Source of the DNA: Alisma plantago-aquatica
Taxonomy: Eukaryota; Streptophyta; Magnoliopsida; Alismatales; Alismataceae
Assembly (NCBI GenBank): GCA_963693085.1
Contig: OY856409.1
Coordinates: 1,538,471,072-1,538,535,071 of the forward strand
DNA length: 64,000 bases
Reading direction: 5' to 3'
Below are positions 55,430-64,000 of this stretch, in pieces; position 1 is the stretch's first letter; each line of letters begins with the position of its first letter. The translations under genes were made by a program, and so were the position numbers. The notes below the pieces were generated by a model, which searched no databases, had not been told where the DNA came from, and worked only from the letters and a program-made list of their open reading frames with translations.

Positions 55430-57260
55430 TTCCCCATCTTATGTGGAATATATAAATTATGCTCCCAAAAAATCTTTTATAATCAAATATTTCATCTTCA
55501 TTCTAACTTAAGTCAAACCCTTTGACTGTCTTGTCAAATAGAAGATTCTAGCTCTAAGATGTTTGCTTCAATCCATAGATTGATCTTTGTAGCTTTTCGA
55601 CTTTATTTGCATTATTGGATATATAAAACCTTTAGGTTCTGTCACATATACATCCTCATAATTATTATAGTTAAGGAATGTAGTTCTATCATCTATATGA
55701 CAAATCTCATAGTCATACTAAGCTACACCAACAAGCATGATCTAGATGGATTTAACCATGGTAACTGGTGAAAGACTTCATTATGTTCAACACCTTGAAC
55801 TAGTTTGAATTCTTTGCAACCAATTTACCCTTCCATGTTGGTCTTCTTAAAAATACCCAAATGCATCTTATAGGTTTTACTCCTTCATGTGGATTCACCA
55901 AGGTCTATAACTTGTTGGTATACATGGATACCATCTTGGATCTCAGGGCTTCAAGCCATTTCCCAAACTCTCGTCCCTCAATAACATCTTGATAGGTAAT
56001 TGGCTCATCACCTATGACCAATTCACTGCCTTCCCGAGTCACAAGATATTCATATCTCTTAGGTTCGAGGTGTATCCTAGTAGATCTATGAGGTTGCTCA
56101 ATAAATTCTAAGTAGGTTGTTGACACATCTTCTGTGATCAACTCACCACCTTTATGAGTTACAAGATATCAAAATCTTTCAAATTCAAGGTGTGCTCTAC
56201 TAGAACTATGATTTCTCTATTTATATAAGGAACTTTAGATTCCACAACACTTTGTTATTCTCATTTTTCCCACTGTACCTATTTAGGTTCAATGTTTTCT
56301 TATTTGTCTTCAAAATTTTGAGATCTAGATTTACTCCCACATATTCCTTTGGAACTAAGTTCCTCTTTAGAAATTCAACCATTCGAGAAGAAAAACACTC
56401 TCTCTATTGGATTGGGATATAAAAGTAGTATTCGACAAAATGACATATATGTGAATTATGTATAATTATTTATAAGAAACTATTTTCTTATATAAGAATT
56501 CAATCCTAATAACTATAAAAGACATATCAGGACACTTCCCATGCTATAACTCATATGGTGTCTTTTGAACCACTTTTAGATGGTACATTGTTTAGTGTTT
56601 AAGCATGTACCCAAAAAAATTTGGAAGATTAGCTAGATTTAAATAATAATCACACCATGAATTAACATGGTATGATTTATCTTTTCTAATACACTCTTAT
56701 GATATCATTGTGTTTTAGGTGGATCTCATCATGATATGTTATCATGATCTCTCAACAAACTCCTAAAACTATCCGTTTAAAATATTTCAACATCAATCAC
56801 ATCAAAGTATCTTAATAATTTTACCAAGTTAGTTATGTAATTCATTCATAATCTCCTTGAACATATCAAGAGATTTATATTTGTATTTAATTGAATACAA
56901 ATTTCCATATCTGTTGATAAGATCAGTAAATATAATGAGGTACTAGTAACCACCTTAAGCATTTATTTTTAAAAGGTCTGTGTACATCAGTATGTACTAT
57001 TTCTAATGGAATAGTTGATCTCCCACTACATCTAGTGAAGATTCTCATGTCATATTTCTCAGTAAATAAGACTTGCATGTATCTATTGGTTCAATAACCA
57101 AAAGAGTCTAAATAACCATCGTAAGGATTCTAGAAATGTATTTTTAATTTATCTGCTCTTTGACAATGTTATAGGTATTCAATATTTGAATCATCAAGAC
57201 ATTAAATATGTGTGTGATACACATTTTTCTATACTACTATCCAATATAGTTTATAAGACA
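55430..57260 (-). pseudogene. Ty1-copia integrase and RT remnant
   Basis: Read from 57260 downward: decayed matches to the integrase core (MFKEIMNEL, LGKIIKILRCD near 56880-56790), then KTPYELWHGKCPDMS (near 56570-56520) from the end of the integrase. The clearest frame is 56141-55905 with HRSTRIHLEPKRYEYLVT, PITYQDVIEGREFGKWLEA and LRSKMVSMY, the integrase-RT linker of copia. The RT start follows in broken frames (KTNMEG, IYVTEPKGFI-like, KTVKGFDLS...NEDEIFDYKRF near 55500-55440). Stops are frequent. No LTR was identified next to it. The element would have run right to left. Confidence 0.75.
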
Positions 57261-57269
57261 TATGGCATT

Positions 57270-58136
57270 GCAATAAAAGATCATATCTTCTAAAATGAAA
57301 CATAATGTTCTTGTCATACAAGACTTATTGTGATGAAGTGGATTTTTTCACATTTGATGGACAAATTATAAATATGCTCCATGATTATCAAGTATTGATC
57401 AATTCAACTAACTTTCATCATACTCATGATCATTGAATAATTGACACCTAAAATTCAATTATGATGCCCAAATATAATTATTTGTACCTTATGATATCCA
57501 ATTTTAGCTTAACTTGTGCCTTTGCCCAATTGGTTTTATACATGGTTCAAATGTTGTAGTTATATTTTGGAGATTTTTGTATAGCTAGGTATGATCTTTA
57601 TGAAACTGTGGTTAAAATATTGCATTTTTTGGATACATGGATAATGAGTTATGAATTTATGAAGAAATACTTATAAAATACCCTAAATTAGCTATTTGTC
57701 TAGCCTAATTGGGTCCCAACCCGATCCAAATCTAGGCAGAACCATGAAAATATAGTCATCCCCCTACCCATGATCTTCAAGTGAGATGGCACATAGTGTG
57801 TGTAGGGTTTTGAGTCCCCAAAGCTCCCTCCTTCCCAATCCTTTCTTGGTCAAATGAGTTGCGTTAGATTCTATGTTCCCCCTGCTACCCAATGATCCTT
57901 AATTGATCCCTCATCTCTCGCTATTTCAAAAATGCAAAGGATCGAAGGAGGAAGACCCTCAGTGCAACCCAATACCATTGAGATGCTACTTAAGGGTCTT
58001 GGTAGTTCCAATACCATCCTTGTAATGATACCCAACCATCAATTTCTCAACTTCCCATCTCGACTCCTCCACCCATCTCCATCTTTGTTTTCCTAAACAT
58101 GAGCTTCCTGCTCTCACCCCTAGCACCCCCTTTGAA
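57270..58136. other. Stretch with no recognised gene
   Basis: The right part (57760-58130) is richer in C on the plus strand but no domain or repeat was recognised. Confidence 0.5.
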
Positions 58137-58509
58137 TGTCTGACACAGAATATTATCACAATAACAAACTCACTCGGGGTTGAAATCCCCAAGCTTTTAC
58201 CAAAACCTCATGCAATAATACCACCTGCAAGCGGACGGGTCTTATTGTAGTATAGTCAAGGATCGAATCCCAAAGGACAACATTTTTAAGAATCTTTGTC
58301 AGTCAAATCTAGCACAAGTAAGACTAATATTTAGAACGATTGATTGGTTTGTGGTTGATTAAACGAACTGCCAGAAAGTAAAAGAGAAGAATTAAAGTTT
58401 GTTCTACGTTAAATGATATGGAATCGCTGGGATGGTATCGGGTTTCACCACCACTGCACATGCAAACATATCCAAGCACATAACATCCAAGAAAGACATA
58501 ACTATCCAA

Positions 58510-58945
58510 ATAGAGCTACTGTGAACCCTCTGCGAGGATAGGATCACGTAAGTGTCACCTTAGGGATCAAATTTCTCGTCACCCTCCAGATCACTCACTT
58601 ACGACTCCGAAGATACAACATCCAACTAAGGTTGTGGGCCCCCCTTGCGGGTAGGCACACATAAGTGTCACCGTGGGCTAGATGGCTCGTCCCCTCATAG
58701 ATCACACACTCACGACCTCAAGGAATCCTATCAGATGTCTCGTCAAGGAGTCAACCATGTTAAACAACAAGCATGTAGGTGATTAGTCTGCAGGCAAACA
58801 TCGATGATTAACAAAGAAGATACAACATCCAACTGAAGTTGCGGGCCCCCCTTGCGGGTAGGCATACAGAAGCGTCACCGTAGGCTAGATGGATCGTCCC
58901 CTCACGGATCACACACTTACTACCTCAAGGAATCCCATTCTATTT
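58510..58945. repeat. 207-bp tandem repeat in the Athila-like LTR
   Basis: The unit starting GAAGATACAACATCCAACT occurs at 58609 and again at 58816 (period 207 bp). Both units hold GCGGGTAGGCA, AGYGTCACCGT, TCGTCCCCTCA and ACCTCAAGGAATCC. A third, more decayed and shorter copy precedes them at about 58530-58605 (AAGTGTCACCTTAGGG, TCTCGTCACCCTCC). Confidence 0.85.
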
Positions 58946-59534
58946 CTAGTTTGGGAGTCTACCTTATTAACCAAAATTCTATCCTACATATAGAAGATCT
59001 CACAACATAGGGAAGAACAAGATGAAAGAAAGCAGGTAATAAAACTACAAACATTATCAAATAACACAAAATGGAAAGTTATATACAATGCCTTGAAATG
59101 CTAAATGAAAAGACATGAAAGCATGGGTAGCGTGGCTAGTCCCCGCACCCCAGCAAAAAGGGACTACTCGCTCATGATGCGATAAACAAGAAGAACAAGA
59201 GAGAAGGAAGATTCTGCCATGAGCATGATGAAGAAGGTAGTCACAGCTTAGTGAAGATGATGCGGTCTTCTACGTTGTGTCGGGGTAGATCTAAAAGAGG
59301 AGGAAGAACCACCAAGGGGGGCTAGGAAGACCTTCTTCTCCACCTTCTTTCTCTTCTCAACCTCCTTGCTAGCACCAGGAGGAGGTGTGGGCATCATGGC
59401 AATGGATGAAGATGGTGGAGTGGTGGTAGTGTGGAAGGGATACTGATCCTTTTCTCAAGCAGCCTCTCGGTGTCCTACAATAGATGCCCAAATGAGGGAC
59501 CTTGTGGTCCTATTTATAGACTTGGATGGGGTGC

Positions 59535-60310
59535 TCATGTTTTTGCTGTGAGTTTGATCCAAATGGTTTGGAGCAACTGGTCTGCTTGAAAAGTTTGGAG
59601 CAAACGGTCTTGGAGACCGTTTGACATCCAAACGGTCTGGGAGAATATATGACCATACGGTCTTGGAGACCATTTAGATCCAACTGGTCTTGGGATTCTG
59701 TCTTCATACGGTCTTCCAGACTGATCAGATGATCAAACGGTCTGTGAAGCATTGGCTCTAACAGTTTGGAAACTGATAATGACCAAACGGTCTGGTGTTA
59801 TGTCCCTTTCCAATCAGTCTCGAGTTAGTGACCAAACGGTCTAGAGACTGTATGGCACCAAATGGTCTTGAAACCGTATGGCGTCCAAACAGTTTTGCAT
59901 TCACGTGATTTCTGCTTTAGAGGAGCAACCAGTCTTGGAGCAACCAGTCTTAGAGCAACTGGTCTTAGAGAAACCAATCTTAGAGATCGATGCTAATCAA
60001 ATGGTCTCTTTCCGTGGTCGTCCAAGCTATCGGTAGTAGATTGTCTAAACGGTCTCAGACTCACGTCGTTCCAAACGATCTTGCAATCGCAGCTCCAAAC
60101 GGTTTGATACCCTATCAGTCTTGCACTGATGAGTCCATAGGGTTTTGGAGAAGAGTGAAGTCTAAATAGTCTTGGGGTAAAGGTTTCCCATACTGTCTTG
60201 AAGACCGATGGATGAAACCATGTGGTCAAGACCATATTGTTGAGATCGTATGGTCAAGACCGTATGGTTGAAACTGTATGGTCAAGACAGTATGGTTGAA
60301 ACCGTATGGT
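59535..60310. repeat. AAACGGTCTGG / AGACCGTTTGG word cluster
   Basis: At least 25 copies of a word like AAACGGTCTKGG or its complement lie in 775 bp, several as inverted pairs (for example CAAACGGTCTTGGAGACCGTTTG near 59600-59625). From 60225 to 60305 the pattern becomes regular: GTATGGTCAAGACCGTATGG and GTATGGTTGAAACC alternate with a period of about 20-22 bp. Confidence 0.85.
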
Positions 60311-60604
60311 CAAGACAAAGGATGAGGGAGGCTAGATGGTTGATGGAGATAAAGATGGAGTGAAGCAAAGGGCTGTGAGGATTATGTTGAAGGTGGATTA
60401 GGGTTAAATGGAGGTGGCTTCCAGCTGATTGTTCAACCTCATCATGACCTGCATAAATTCAATAGAAACTCAGTTAATAACTTTGGTAATTGAACCAATT
60501 AAGCAATTTTGTATATTGTGATGCTTAGTAAATGAAACTGGATGTGTTGGATCAAATTGGTCCCAGAAAGGCGACTGAAAATCATGATGAATATGCATTC
60601 ATCA

Positions 60605-60622
60605 GAACACCCCAAACTTAAA
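60605..60622 (-). other. Polypurine tract of the Athila-like element
   Basis: Minus-strand TTTAAGTTTGGGGTGTTC directly before the LTR start. Similar tracts (CTAAGTTTGAGGTGG near 61188-61203 and CTAAGTTTGGGGTGGAGGG near 61764-61783) occur further up in the spacer. Confidence 0.8.
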
Positions 60623-62207
60623 CGTTGCGCGTCCTCGAGTAACACAAAATCTGAAACATTCTCCATATGAATACTTTCTAATTATGTGATTGCCTCCTCT
60701 TCACATCATGATTATTTCTTTTCTGCTCAGTATGACTAAGAATCTCAACTTCCTGAAACCACTGAACACATCTTACCATATCTTCGTTCCTGAGTTTGCT
60801 TTCCAACTTCAATTCCTCCTCACTTTTTCCAACAACAAGCATGTTAAAGAGTTTCGTAAGAGTCCGGAGTACCCACAGAACAACAAGTGTGCATCTGATC
60901 TGACACTGGTGTATTTTATGGTAGTGGAGGCATATATTGTGCCTTTAGGTAGTAAAGGGAGTGAAGGGTGGTATGGAAGGAAGAATTTAAATCTCTCCTC
61001 TATTCGACTTGATATTTTTATTATATTATTTGAAATTTCATTGATTGCATTTTTTGTGCTAATCTCTCCTTTATTCGACTCGAGATTGCATTTCTTTTTG
61101 TGTGTGCTTTGGCATCTTTTCTTGGTGGTACGACCCTATTAGTCTGCGAGGGGTATGGAAGAAGCAGATTTAGAGGGAAGTGGTGTGCCACCTCAAACTT
61201 AGGGATTGGCACCATTTTGGCTATTTTTTTTCTTTTTGATGGATGGAGGGGTACGAAGATGATAGAAGAAGTGTAGAAGAGAGTTCAGATCAGAATGCAA
61301 CTTGATTTACAATTCCATGCACTGAGTTGTTCGCTTTATCATACTCTGCTCAAATAATGACTTAATGAGGATCCGATGAGGATTCCATGTTGTTGTTCCA
61401 CTAGTAAGTTAGGAAGCATGACATGTTTGATCCCTATCAGTTCGACATATGCTTGCCATATTTGCATAAAGATCATGATTTTAGGATTCATAAGCTTCAC
61501 AAGATGATTTCAATCAAAAGGCTAGTTTTCATAAGAAGGCCCTTTTGAGGATCTACTTCGAATAAGGAGGGTATAATGATTCAAAATGCATAGTGATTGA
61601 AATCAAAAGTGTCAAAACTTCATCAAGTTTCCGTGCAATTTCTTTGAAAAGACTTTTAAATTTTTGAAAATTTTGAAAATTTTGGTCAAAAATGCAACAA
61701 TGAAATCTTTATGTCTGAGATAGATGGGTGAAGGTGGAAAGTAAAATACGTACCATCCACCCTCCACCCCAAACTTAGAAATTTGCTCGTCCTGAGTAAA
61801 CTCTAAATCTAAGATGGAGGGGAAAATTCATGCTGGTCAGACCACTAGATGTGGTTGCATTCCAATCAACGCGCGTCCTCCATCGAAAAATCTCAAAAAT
61901 GAGGATTGATCAGAACTAAAGATGACATCTCGTGATGCGATTTTTATTTAGTGTAGAATTATCTAAAAAGTAGAAACAAAACTAAGAAAATTTTCTAATT
62001 TAAGATTAAAACTAAATACAAATTTATTGATCGGGTTTCCTCCCGACAAGTGCCTTTGTTTTACGTCGATGGCTTGACTTTATTCATTCAACTTTTATGG
62101 TGGATGTAATATGGTTTGGAGAGATCCAGTGATGCATTGATGCCTGTATCGGCTGAGGTGAAATATATTTTCAAACATTGGCCATTTCCCATAACATCTC
62201 CTGACTT
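60623..62207 (-). other. Spacer between pol and 3' LTR of the Athila-like element
   Basis: About 1.6 kb. In some Athila elements this place holds an env-like frame. The minus strand shows no long open frame or clear signal/membrane segment here. An open stretch on the plus strand (60690-61142) has no family resemblance and is on the wrong strand for the element. Two extra polypurine tracts with AAGTTTGRGGTGG lie in it. Confidence 0.6.
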
Positions 62208-64000
62208 TTAACTCCATAAAACGAAAGCACCATGTGGGTAGATGCTCTTAACAATGTATGGTCTAGTCCAACGGGAACGGAGTTTCCCTGGGAATAACCT
62301 CAGTTTTGAGTTGATCAGCAGGACTTGATCTCCCACTTGAATGCCCTTCCTCTTGATATGACCATCGTGCCACAACTTTGTGCGTTCTTTATAGATTCTA
62401 GTGTTCTCATAAGTTGTCATTCGGAGTTCTTCCAGCTCCTGGAGTTGCAGAATCCTAGCTTTGCATGCTTCTTTCATATCAAAATTCAGTTGTTTTATTG
62501 CCCACCATGCTTTGTGTTCTAGTTCTACTGGCAGGTGGCATGACTTTCCATAGATTAGTCAAAAAGGTGTAGCCCCTAGGGGAGTTTTAAAAGCAGTTCG
62601 GTAGGCCCTTAAGGTATCTTTTCCATTGTGGCCTATAATCTTTTCCAAAATAGCCTTGAGTTGACGGTTAGAAACCTCTACCTATCCGCTAGTTTGTGGG
62701 TGGTCGGGTGAGGCTACCTTGTGAGTTACACCATATTTCCTCAGCAATGCTTCAATGCTTCTTTCCAAGAAATGAGAACCTCCGTCAGAAATTACAGTAC
62801 GTGGGACTCCGAATCGGGGGAAAATGATATCTTTGAACATTTTGATTACAAGCTTGGAGTTGCTGGTGACGGTTGGTATGGCTTCAACCCATTTTGAGAC
62901 GTAATCCACCGCCACTAGTATGTAGGAAAATCCATGATAAGATGGGAATGGACCCATGTAGTCCACACCCCAAATGTCAAATATCTCAACTTCTTGCCAC
63001 AAGTTCAGTGGCATCTCATCTCTCTTTGTGATGTTACTTGTTATTTGACACTTGTCACATGATAGAACAAAATTGTAAGAGTCTTTTGATATGGTTGGCC
63101 AAAAGAATCCACATTGCAAAACCTTTATAGCAGTGTTCTTAGAACTCATATGGCCTCCAACCGGGCCTGAATGACATTGTTCTAAAATAGATTGAGCTTC
63201 TTCCTCAGTGATGCAATGTCTGTAGAGACCATCAACACATAGCTTGAAGAGGTATGGCTCGTCCCAGTGATATTGCTTTACATCATACATAAATTTCTTT
63301 AGTTCATTCCCGACGCATTCAGGATGGATGATACCAGTGGTGAGGTAATTTACATAGTCTGAGTACCAAGGTGTAGCTTCTAAGATTTTCATTAGTTGGT
63401 CATCTGGAAGAGAGTCATTAATCATGATCTTCTCAGTTTCCAGGGTATGGATACGACTAAGGTGGTCTTCCAAAACATTTTATGTACCCTTTTTATCTTT
63501 TATCTCCAGATCAAATTCTTGTAGTAGGAGGATCCATCTTATCAACCTAGGTTTTACATCTTTCTTCGCCAGGAGGTAACAGATAGCTACATGGTCTATG
63601 TAAACAATGACTTTTGAACCTATGAGGTAGGATCTGAATTTGTCAAAGGCATACACGACTGCTAGAAGTTCTTTTCTCAGTAGTTGCATAATTTCTTTGA
63701 TCTTCATGGAGGGTTTTTGATGCATAGTAGATCTTGTAATGTTTCTTCTCTATACACTTCCCTAGAATAGCACCCACGTTGTAATCACTGGCATCACACA
63801 TAATTTCAAATGGATGATCCCAATCAGAATCTCTAATGATGGGTGTTGTTGTAAGGGCTTGCTTCAAGTTATTCAAACTCTTCACACATTCTTTGTCAAA
63901 ATGAAACTCAGTGTCCTTTAATAATAAGTTCTTCATTGGCTTTGTTATCTTAGAGAAATCCTTAATAAACCGTCTGTAGAAGCCTGCATGACCTAGGAAC
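62208..64000 (-). pseudogene. Athila-like pol: RT end, RNase H and integrase (partial, broken)
   Basis: The polyprotein enters from the right edge. It starts inside the RT C-terminus ([55 protein letters not shown]), then RNase H ([58 protein letters not shown]). The integrase has the HHCC part ([18 protein letters not shown] ... CDKCQ), the catalytic core ([46 protein letters not shown]) and the C-terminal part ([31 protein letters not shown]). Defects: one extra A in an A run (63672-63675) shifts the frame before ELLAVV; TAA at 63480-63482 where GAA is expected; TAG at 62682-62684 where CAG is expected; TGA at 62559-62561; and about 10 residues missing before LRAYRTAFKTP. Otherwise the coding sequence is well preserved. 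Confidence 0.9.

Larger units (their letters stand above)
58137..60604 (-). repeat. 3' LTR of the Athila-like element
   Basis: The minus strand begins TGATGAATGCATATTCATCA, itself a foldback (TGATGAAT/ATTCATCA around GCAT), right after the polypurine tract. The other end is placed at TGTCTGACACAG (58137) but is uncertain by about 50 bp. It holds a 207-bp tandem repeat (58510-58940) and the AAACGGTCTGG cluster (59535-60310). Confidence 0.65.
58137..64000 (-). mobile_element. Athila-like Ty3-gypsy element, 3' half, continuing past the window
   Basis: On the minus strand: RT end, RNase H and integrase (64000-62208), a 1.6 kb spacer (62207-60623), polypurine tract, and 3' LTR (60604-58137). The LTR contains AAGCGGACGGG...GTAGTATAG...GGATCGAATCC near 58230-58270, the same clade landmark as in the element at 47018-49250. 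The other half lies beyond position 64000. Confidence 0.85.

Noticed and set aside
60690..61142. 150-codon plus-strand open stretch as an env-like or host gene
   Set aside because: It is on the strand opposite to the element and lacks a family resemblance. In the spacer of an Athila-like element an env-like frame would have to be on the minus strand.
1..64000. tRNA or rRNA genes
   Set aside because: No cloverleaf with conserved GGTTCRAAYCC-type arm or rRNA block was noticed on reading; the tRNA-like matches found are retrotransposon primer sites. A tRNA scan would be decisive.

Overview
This 64 kb window looks like intergenic heterochromatin from a large angiosperm nuclear genome. No host gene could be recognised. 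Almost everything identifiable is a transposable element, mostly old and broken, in an AT-rich background. The families seen are typical of plants: an L1-type LINE with an RNase H-like tail, an RTE-type LINE, an En/Spm (CACTA) transposon with TnpD and a PttA/Ulp1 gene, Athila/Tat-type Ty3-gypsy elements with a TGGCRC-type primer site, Ty1-copia fragments and PIF/Harbinger-like MITEs. Eudicot versus magnoliid versus monocot cannot be decided.

Layout. 1-3.8 kb: no recognisable content. 3.8-9.6 kb: degenerate L1-type LINE (minus). 9.6-12.05 kb: non-coding, with a degenerate GGTCAATGG repeat. 12,055-30,773: an LTR retrotransposon (minus) with 3.1 kb LTRs, a primer site, a polypurine tract and ATAAT target duplications, but no coding capacity. 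A complete 9,254 bp CACTA element (17,344-26,597) sits inside it, flanked by TGG duplications. The target of the LTR element appears to be an older plus-strand gypsy copy whose RT resumes at 30.78 kb. 31.6-33.1 kb: copia RT/RNase H remnant plus probable LTR (plus). 33.2-34.0 kb: a duplicated retrocopy fragment with poly(A). 34.5 kb: a small MITE. 36.5-44.7 kb: LTR-internal-LTR-partial internal of a gag-only element (minus) with an unusual tandem structure. 44.7-49.25 kb: Athila/Tat-type element with gag only and a truncated second LTR (minus). 49.3-49.7 kb: second MITE. 49.7-52.07 kb: RTE-type LINE (minus). 52.1-55.3 kb: probable gypsy LTR. 55.4-57.3 kb: copia integrase/RT remnant (minus). 58.1-64 kb: 3' half of an Athila-like element (minus), with LTR, spacer and integrase/RNase H/RT running off the window edge.

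The most unusual pattern is that several unrelated elements each carry a cluster of one short, mostly palindromic word in a non-coding stretch: GGTCAATGG, CGTCGGTT, TCGGTCGAA/TTCGACCGA, CACGGCCGTG and AAACGGTCTGG/AGACCGTTT. One word, CAGCACGGCCGTGCTG, is shared between the CACTA subterminal region and an Athila/Tat LTR, which are elements of different classes. The CACTA element also holds a 189-nt near-perfect foldback just upstream of its transposase start that resembles a small-RNA hairpin. All calls were made by eye from translated motifs and repeat comparison; no database or alignment was run.
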